The translations under genes and the position numbers were made by a program. 24,921 bases of DNA, taken from contig AJFK01000306.1 of NCBI GenBank assembly GCA_000467715.1, positions 1-24,921 on the forward strand, written 5' to 3'. Shown here piece after piece: positions 18,170-24,921 of this stretch (positions within the stretch are counted from its first letter, which is position 1; each line of letters begins with the position of its first letter). Source of the DNA: Hysterium pulicare CBS 123377 (Eukaryota; Ascomycota; Dothideomycetes; Hysteriales; Hysteriaceae). The notes below the pieces were generated by a model. That model did no database searches. It was given only the letters and a program-made list of their open reading frames with translations, and was not told the DNA's origin.

Positions 18170-19843
18170 ATGTCTCCAACTCCTTCCGCCAGCCACCCGA
18201 TACTATCCCACCAGCCTGAAGCCGGCACCTTGGCCTTCACGACGACATTACCATCGATCTCAAGGACCTTCCTTTCTACTCAAGAGCAGTCTCCTCTATT
18301 TCGGATCCCCCGGGAACTTCGCGACGGAATTTATGGCTACTATGTCGCACAAGAGCATGGGTACCATTACAACCCCGAATCCGGCAAGTTGCGGGGTTCC
18401 GATGACAGCCCCGTTGACCTTGCCTTGATGTATACCTGCAAAGGTATAGCGGAGGAAATGATGGGGGTTGCTCTCGAGGCAAACGATATCACTTTCACAA
18501 CAGCTTATTCGGAGCAGGATCTGCAGAATGATCGTGACATCCGGTCGAAAGCAGGTCGCTTCTCTCGTCTTATAGCTGGATCGATGAGGGCCCATGGCGC
18601 TATGTTTGAGCATGCCGCTGAATGCGTCACGCCAGACATAGTGGAGAAAGTTGCCCAACGGTACCCAGGCAACGACTTTAGTGAAACAATCCAGGACCGT
18701 TTGGATGGACGGGTATTTAAAACGGCAGGGCTCTGGGGACCGGTAACCGGAGGAATCTCGGTTCATCGCGATGCTCTTCGTTACACTCTACAGCTCGCCT
18801 CAACTCATCCTGAGTTTGATGTTTTGGCTTCAGAAGGATGTCGTCCCAGCCCTTGGACATCGCAACCAGGTCACGATGACATCTTCATCGAAGGAGCCCA
18901 TACGAAGGTGCTTGCGTGGTACCCTCTACCGTGGTCAATTCCTAGCGAGACTGAGCTCGACTCAGTGGAAGACCTTACCTGCCGTAAGCAGCTCACACCC
19001 CCCTGTGAAGTCGACGCACCTCGTATGGGTGAACATGAGCACCGGTTGAAATTTTACTTCTCGGCAACTGCTGTAACAATAAGTTTCCTTCAACATCTCA
19101 CGAGCAACACACGCCTGCATATGCGAAGAATTACAATCAGAGAAGACCGCAAAAGCGTCGCTTTCCCTGAATCCCACGCACGAGGTCTCATTCCGTTCTG
19201 TCTAGAGAATCGAAATCTCCGCATCGAAAGGCGTGTAGACATCTGGAGGACTGTCTTTCCATTAGAATGGAGCTATATGACCTACGCTGAACTTACACCA
19301 GGCACAGGCTGGAACACAATACTTAAACATATGGCTCGGACCAAAATGCAAGATTGGTTAGATGAAGTAATGAGCTTAGTCCCGCATGGAATGCCAGCTA
19401 AATCTTTTTCACTGGTCTTCGAGGGGCCACCAGACTCAACACAGCAGGTATGGGACTTGCTGAAGCACGCCGCGGCTCTGCAAGAGGCAATGCTTGAATG
19501 CCATCGGCGAGGGTGCCTACCTAGCGACAGTTTATACCGTATTGAACGGTATGAACCCCGGACACGCCACGTTTCGGAACAATTCCTGCAAGCGATTAAG
19601 GATATCATGCAAGGAAACTCGCTCGTTCGGTTCGAGGCTCATTTGGGAGAGCTTTGGGATACGGAGGAAATAATCAGGAAGCATGAAGGGTCATCCCCAG
19701 TGGACTGGAAAAGTGAGTGGCTAGAATTCTGCGATCAACTCGTTGATGATCCACCTGGTGGATATGCCGCTATCCTCGCCGAGTACCGCGAATCATTTCA
19801 GCCATCGTTAGTACGCACGGCTGTTCCCGTGGACCACACATAG
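18170..19843 (+). CDS. Hypothetical F-box-like fungal protein
   Basis: A single uninterrupted frame of 557 codons starts at the first ATG after a clear TATA box. Residues 43-59 (LFRIPRELRDGIYGYYV) match the short leucine/proline motif that opens F-box-like and related fungal domains (L-x-x-L/I-P-x-E-L/I-R-x-x-I/L-Y), and LALMYTCKGIAEEMM follows as in that group. The rest is a mixed helical protein with no catalytic motif that I recognise. Such proteins are numerous in Pezizomycotina and often vary between strains. Some may be substrate adaptors of SCF ubiquitin ligases, but without a canonical F-box this is only a possibility. Absence of introns contrasts with the intron-rich neighbours. The function is unknown. 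Confidence 0.8.
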   Translation: MSPTPSASHPILSHQPEAGTLAFTTTLPSISRTFLSTQEQSPLFRIPRELRDGIYGYYVAQEHGYHYNPESGKLRGSDDSPVDLALMYTCKGIAEEMMGVALEANDITFTTAYSEQDLQNDRDIRSKAGRFSRLIAGSMRAHGAMFEHAAECVTPDIVEKVAQRYPGNDFSETIQDRLDGRVFKTAGLWGPVTGGISVHRDALRYTLQLASTHPEFDVLASEGCRPSPWTSQPGHDDIFIEGAHTKVLAWYPLPWSIPSETELDSVEDLTCRKQLTPPCEVDAPRMGEHEHRLKFYFSATAVTISFLQHLTSNTRLHMRRITIREDRKSVAFPESHARGLIPFCLENRNLRIERRVDIWRTVFPLEWSYMTYAELTPGTGWNTILKHMARTKMQDWLDEVMSLVPHGMPAKSFSLVFEGPPDSTQQVWDLLKHAAALQEAMLECHRRGCLPSDSLYRIERYEPRTRHVSEQFLQAIKDIMQGNSLVRFEAHLGELWDTEEIIRKHEGSSPVDWKSEWLEFCDQLVDDPPGGYAAILAEYRESFQPSLVRTAVPVDHT

Positions 19844-20916
19844 AGCAAATCTCGGCGGCATGATGGTGGCAATGTACAAGGCTAAAAGGAAACACCGGCG
19901 CCGCTTTCCGCAGGACTTCCGGCGGCAACGACGGGTGAATATGTATGCGACGACTCGTGCATCATCATTAGAAAGAAGCGCGAGCATATGTGGTCGCCAG
20001 CGCGCGCTCGATCGGATTTTGTCACAGTTCGTTTTTATTCCTCTTTGTCAAGCAACCAGCACTAACGATTATGTATTGTAGTGAAATTTCAATAGCCATT
20101 TTACAAGCGCACTGCACCGCCCTTCAGTATTCCGTCAAAAGCATAAGAGCAGGTCATATGGATACGTGATGAAGCCGCGGCAAGTGTTTACACGAAACTA
20201 GCAAGGAACGCCGTGATGATACTGACGGCAACACTAGGGACTAACCGAGCATTGAGCAGGAGAGGGAGAGTTGTCTAGGCAAGTTTGATGGCAAGACCAG
20301 GTTCAAGAGCACCCGTACTTACCATCTACGAACGATTGGAAATGCCTCATGTCTTTTCCCCATGCTCCAGCGCTTTTCTTCAGCCGCGGCCTAAACGAAG
20401 CATTCATCAAAGATCCGAAGCCTCCATACCTCGCTTTACTGATCTTGGTACACAATCGCTTCCGTTGACGGACTGGTAAGAGGTCAGAGTTTTTCCCTTC
20501 TCCTTTCTGCTTATGTTTCGCTATTGGCGCAGGATATAGCACTCTGGACTAGCTTGGATGTCATCTCGCCACTGTTAGGAAATTTTTTTTTGGTGCAGGT
20601 GTAACGTGGTGACTCAACGATGGAATTCACTGGGATTGTAGAGGTAAGTGAAGTACGTTGATCCGCGATCTCGATTCTGATGCCTGGTCTTGCATTGGGG
20701 ATTGGGGATATACGAGCGTAGGTAGTAGGAGTGATGCGACTGGAAATTAAAGAGACGTGGGACTGGATAGATGTAGAAAGCTTTGAAAGTTATCCTCTTG
20801 ACTATCCATGATCTTTAGGGGTGACTCAGGAGCACCTTCATTTTTCTATGAATTTCCCCCAGATTCGGCACCGAAACGCAAGAATATCTCTCTTAACGCC
20901 CAACCTCAATGATGTT

Positions 20917-20922
20917 CACGTG
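20917..20922. promoter_or_regulatory. CACGTG E-box
   Basis: A palindromic CACGTG in TTCACGTGACT context, the core bound by bHLH factors such as Cbf1-type proteins. A second one with the fuller GTCACGTGA core lies 340 bp away at 21257. No target gene is evident nearby. Confidence 0.3.
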
Positions 20923-21256
20923 ACTCAAACCAAGTTGAATCAAAACATTGAGCCATCAATATTGAATAGTTTCTTCTTAATTCATGAAACTAAGATATAC
21001 CTATACACAGATATCTTTTCTTTCCTCTCACTTAAGTATAGTTCTGAGACGGTTCTCCAACTCCAGCTCGCCAGCTCCTTTCGCACTTACGTAACCTAGC
21101 CCATCTAATACATATCTACTTTGATACTCGTACCTAGTCCCCAACACTCAAGGTCCAAATTGAATATTTCAAAGCAACGCTCAGATCACTAGCCCGCAGC
21201 AATGACTGGCTGATCTTGTTGAACTGTAGGTCCGATACCCAGAGTGTGAACAGAGT

Positions 21257-21262
21257 CACGTG
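21257..21262. promoter_or_regulatory. CACGTG E-box in GTCACGTGAT
   Basis: This matches the RTCACRTG consensus of Cbf1-type factors on both strands. It lies in the gene-poor region, over 1.4 kb from any predicted gene start. Confidence 0.3.
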
Positions 21263-22006
21263 ATCAGAGTAGTTGGAGAACGTGAATTAGAGACTAGCCA
21301 AAACAGAGATTCCTTGCTAGCAGTCGATTCCATGCCAGCATGCTGAACATTTCTATCGTCTGTATGTGTTGCAGCCCGTTCCTATCCCTGTGCCTACCAA
21401 TAATGCGTTCCCGGTAGTTATGCGGGTGTAGGAACATCAGGATATTGAAGAACAAGCGTATACGTCAAATATCGAGCTTGTAAGTTCCGATAGTGAAAAG
21501 ATCAAATATTAAGCCTCAATGCAATGGCGAACGGTCGATCCAAGAAATGGAAAGAGGAAGAAGGCGATGCGCAGAGGCTACAAAATGTGTGATTCGTGCT
21601 CTTTGGGCTTTTACATAGCGCTCGACTGCTGGAGGAGATATCTAGAGGCGTCAAAGCATTGATTTGACTGTGGTTTATTTTGCTTTACAGATAAATGTTG
21701 AAATATTTGAGAAGTTGTTAATTGCGGCAGGTCAAAGGCTTGTGGTTTAGTGGGGACTACAAGCTCCTTGAGTGATGCATGAAGGTTTAAATTCCCGTTC
21801 TTAGATTGACATAAACATAACCTAGAATCCCACTGCTCGTGGACGGCGGGATCGGGAAACCATTTTTGCTAGCATAGGGTCCAAGGAATCTCGGTCACTA
21901 ACAGGCTTTAAGAGAACTTTGCTTGCTGCTTAATGCGTGGTAAACCGACATAATCCTATTTTTAAATTTCAGTGCTTCAACTCCAGTTTCCCGAATTTAG
22001 TTTCTA

Positions 22007-22030
22007 GTGTGTGTGAGTATGTGTGTGTGT
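22007..22030 (+). repeat. GT-rich microsatellite
   Basis: A 24-base imperfect GT tract interrupted by GAGTAT; a simple-sequence repeat with no gene context. Confidence 0.75.
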
Positions 22031-22989
22031 TCTATTATGCCCATTCCGCCTATGGGTAAAGGCCGTTACGATGCGCCAGCTATATACAACCTACTACACC
22101 ACCACGCTCTCTCTATTTCAGACGCGAACCATGAGACCTGTTCATCCCTCGCCTAACACCAAGCTTAATAAAGGAAACGTAAGAGAAAGTAATGCACTAC
22201 CGTTCTAGAGAGGGTCGTGTTAGCAGCAAGCGCAGAAACGAAGGTGTGGAGAAACTTTCATACGGTCTGAAGGATGACCGAGGCTTTATTCGTATACGGC
22301 ACGTTCATTGCCTGGTGGAATAGTGTGAAGTTAAGATGTTGGCTTTTTAGATGGCATAGGTTGATCTAAGCGTCTCCAGTCATAACTGTCGGCGAATAAG
22401 TTAGGGTCTGATGTTCTGAAGTAGGAGACAGGTTTTTATCTTTTTGTTACGATGTTGATACTTTTAACCATCTGGCCTTTCCAAAGGTGGACATCGTTAG
22501 GCCTCATGGCTGATATTGTCTCCATATTCTGGTGGGCTTCTGCTGCGCATGTTTCACTTCGGTCCCCGAAAATTGGAATGCTAGCATCTGCGTTAGGGGC
22601 GTAGTATCCGCATGCAATGTCTCTTTTATCCTGAGGTGCTGTGGAGGATAAATCGTGGGGCGGCACAGTTTGGCGGGTATATGCAGCTTTACGGCGCAGC
22701 TTGAAGTACCCATGATGCTTGATAATTACTTTTACCGTATCACCTCATATGCAGTCTAATATGCCTTCAAATCTCCCAACCACGCCTTTGGTTACCTTGT
22801 TTTACCTCCTGGGTGCCTGCAAATGTCGAACTCTGATTGGTTGCCTTTTCGACGTCGAAGTTCGGTTGCAGTCCTGGTAATTGACACACTGATGCAGCAG
22901 TAGTCCGCTCAACAGGCTTACATTCCAGCTTCTAGACCCGCATTTTGTCAAGTTACAAAGTGCCCAGTCCAAAATCCACTCATACCATC

Positions 22990-24715
22990 TCATTTCTCGC
23001 GCACCCCAACATAACAAGGGTACCGATCCGCTGGATGCTGACCACCTCCACCGCCTGCAACCTGGTACGCTCGCTCCCCCAACGCCGTCTTCACCACTTT
23101 ATTAGGATGCAAGCGATCCCACTCCTCGTAGGCAGGTCTGACATTGAATTGACGGAGCGTTAGAATGAGAATAGTTTTAATCTCAATCATGGCTAGAGTC
23201 TGTCCAATGCAGTTGTGGGGTCCGATTTCAAACGTCCTCCAGGCTCCCTTGATTGGGTACAACGGGTCGTCAGGTCCAACCAGCCAGCGGTCAGGGATGT
23301 ATGAATCAGGCTCTGGCCAATAAGCAGCATTCCGGTGAAGGGCCTCGTGGACAATCCAGACCTGGCAATGCGCAGTGGGAAACTTCGTGCCATCTTCTGC
23401 TGTGAGAGTGATGTCTGGACTTCCCATGCGGATTCCTCCAGCGGGTGGGAACAAGCGTAGAGCCTCCTTGATAGCGGCAAGAGTAAGCGGTAATTGGTTT
23501 AGAAGGCTTGGGTCTTGCCTCAAGAGCATAGCTGTTGAGGAGATATCTGTCCCGAACACGGAGTCGTGTTCACCTCGGACCCTCATGAGGAAGTCTGAAT
23601 GCGTATGCAGAAGGTGAAGTGTATACGTGATTGCACTGGATGTTGTATCATGTCCAGCTACAAGAAACAGACGGAGCTGGGCTGTAGCATAACGCTTGAA
23701 GTCAGCATCCATGACTGCGGTTTCCTGCTTTGTATGCTCGGCGATGTAGGTATCCAGCGCCAAAGCAACGATGGATTTCACCTTGCGTCCTCGGTCGTCA
23801 AGTAGCTTAGATGAGTCCTCGAAGGCTCTGCGTTCGGCAAAACGCTTCTCCAATTGTGTATGTATGAAAGAGTCGAGATACTGGCCCCAAACCCAGACTT
23901 TGAGGAACCGAAGAGGGTTCCACCGCTTCAGAGGATTCGTTTCCTGTCCGAAGGTAACAATCTCGATCAGCGAGCGCATGGTGTATGGGAATCTGCTGTT
24001 CTTTGACTGATAGTTGAAATCAATGTCCCTAGAACTTATTATCAGTAGGAGGCATAGCGCAGATGTATTATACTTACAATCCAATGAGACCGATGACATC
24101 AATCGCCAGCCGAAGCGTGGCTTCTTCCAGCTGGAATAGTTGGCCGGTCTCTGCATGCTTTCGTAACTTCTCGCAGAAAACCTCTCCTTGATCGACGAGC
24201 TTCGGCACTTGTTCAAGCATGTACCCAGAGCTAAATCCCGGATTGAAGATAGAGCGCCAGCGCTTCCATGGGCCTTCGGGCATGGTGATGAGGTTCGGTC
24301 CACCGGTCATCTGCAAGAAGGCATCAAAGACATTTTTGGGTTTCTGAACCCAGGAGTGTCGCATGATTTGGTCGGCAGCAAACGGATTTGAGACAACCAA
24401 GACCGGAATGGTAAATGGCCAGAAGTCGAGATAGAACATGTGGTGGTCGGTGAAGGTACGAGCTATGCTCAACGCCGTATAGTTGAAGACTGCATCGGCT
24501 GGGAATTGGTCGAGGTACCCTTTTATGACGAGGAGATGGCCGAAGATCCAGCTGAATTGTGGCATCGGCTGGAAGAATTAGAATATAGCTTCTAAGACAA
24601 AGCGATCACAGACCTTGCGCTGCTGTTGCAAACGGCCAATAATTTTGCGACTTCGGTACGCTGCGACCACGAAATAGCTGATCACAGCTATGCCAATTGT
24701 AAATAGCAGAGACAT
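22990..24715 (-). CDS. Cytochrome P450 monooxygenase
   Basis: Three exons (24614-24715, 24078-24568, 22990-24028) with 45- and 49-bp introns give 543 residues, a normal length. The N-terminus is a membrane anchor (SLLFTIGIAVISYFVVAAY) with a basic RSRK stop, so it should sit in the ER membrane facing the cytosol. Seen: the I-helix AGHDTTSS (322-329), the K-helix Glu386-x-x-Arg389 (EALRLFPPAGG), a PDRWL region, and the heme loop FEIGPHNCIGQTLAMIE with the thiolate ligand Cys471. The CIGQ-x-(L/M)A heme loop is common in fungal P450s of the StcS/verB type used in polyketide pathways, but substrate cannot be read from it. The first donor is GTCTGT, weaker than the others. The gene is complete and all key residues are intact. 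No backbone synthase gene is in this window, so a link to a cluster is open. Confidence 0.93.
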
Positions 24716-24921
24716 CTTTATGTATGATGTGTTTTAAGTCACTAGACGAAGTGCGAGGTCCTTAGACCACAATCACAATAAGACAGTTAATAATTAAAGC
24801 AATAACAAATTTAGATTATTGCGCAACTACCTAATATAGACCTATAAGTTAATTAAATTTTTTTTTTCTTAATTTATTCTAATTATATTACTTTAAAAAC
24901 TATTAAATAATATTATATACT
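24716..24921. other. AT-rich edge upstream of the P450
   Basis: Base composition shifts sharply: from about 24770 to the end the sequence is nearly all A and T (only 7 of the 60 bases in 24841-24900 are G or C). This is typical of the border of an AT-rich block, often repeat DNA hit by repeat-induced point mutation. The P450 promoter must lie in or at this border. Confidence 0.6.

Larger units (their letters stand above)
19844..22989. other. Gene-poor 3.1-kb region
   Basis: No open frame here has protein-like composition, recognisable motifs or a consistent exon set. Around 20285-20560 both strands show short frames next to donor- and acceptor-like sites (plus GTAAGAGGTC at 20476; minus GTAAGTACGG near 20323), so a small spliced gene cannot be excluded. 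CACGTG E-boxes lie at 20917-20922 and 21257-21262. A nine-base T run is present near 20583. A GT-rich simple repeat lies at 22007-22030. I see no transposase frame, terminal repeats or tRNA. Confidence 0.5.

Noticed and set aside
22436-22713. Two overlapping minus-strand frames
   Set aside because: No motif, no splice partners, mutually overlapping; likely chance.
19844-22989. Search for tRNA genes, transposon ends or CRISPR-like arrays in the gene-poor region
   Set aside because: No B-box-like GGTTCRANNCC, no terminal repeats and no regular spacer pattern found by eye.

Overview
The window looks like nuclear DNA of a filamentous ascomycete (Pezizomycotina). Genes carry short introns of about 40-105 bp with GT(A/G)(A/T)G(T/C) donors, CTAAC/CTGAC-like branch sites and (C/T)AG acceptors. 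The families are typically fungal: STAND-like proteins, a DUF89/ARMT1 phosphatase, a PHS-type transporter, an F-box-like protein and a secondary-metabolism-type P450. I rebuilt exon structures by hand by joining open frames across splice sites of matching phase; no transcript evidence was available.

Layout. (1) 1-2448 looks like a decaying catabolic or secondary-metabolite patch. It holds the 5' end of an Asp/Glu-racemase/maleate-isomerase-type gene (minus), an EthD-family gene broken by a single-base frameshift (minus), and the C-terminal half of a zinc-type alcohol dehydrogenase that keeps an intron but is frameshifted (plus). (2) 2719-4452 is a six-part DUF89/ARMT1 gene (minus), with a possible spliced uORF whose stop overlaps the main ATG. 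(3) 5257-10812 is a head-to-head pair: a STAND-like protein with a worn Walker A but intact-looking Walker B (minus), and a 933-residue AAA+ ATPase with all core motifs (plus). They share a 342-bp intergenic promoter. (4) 11427-13154 encodes a Helo-like/fungal STAND N-terminal protein with an unrecognised C-terminal module (minus). (5) 13758-15977 is a Pho84/PHS-like MFS transporter (plus) whose second intron has GA in place of the donor GT. (6) 15889-16969 holds two small tandem minus-strand genes, one single-TM and one coiled-coil, the first overlapping the transporter's last exon. (7) 17123-17780 is an unusual plus-strand run of tiny exons between strong introns, with a tandemly duplicated exon-intron unit followed by GTGGTTGA repeats. 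(8) 18170-19843 is a single-exon F-box-like protein behind a clear TATA box. (9) 19844-22989 has no convincing gene. (10) 22990-24715 is a complete cytochrome P450 (minus), followed by an AT-rich edge.

The best candidate for an undescribed system is the divergent STAND-like/AAA+ pair with the Helo-like gene next to it, which has the look of a fungal incompatibility or innate-immunity island. The most unusual raw sequence is the intron-dense repeat region near 17.1-17.8 kb. The damaged genes (EthD, ADH, transporter donor) suggest that several accessory genes here are under relaxed selection, unless some are assembly errors.
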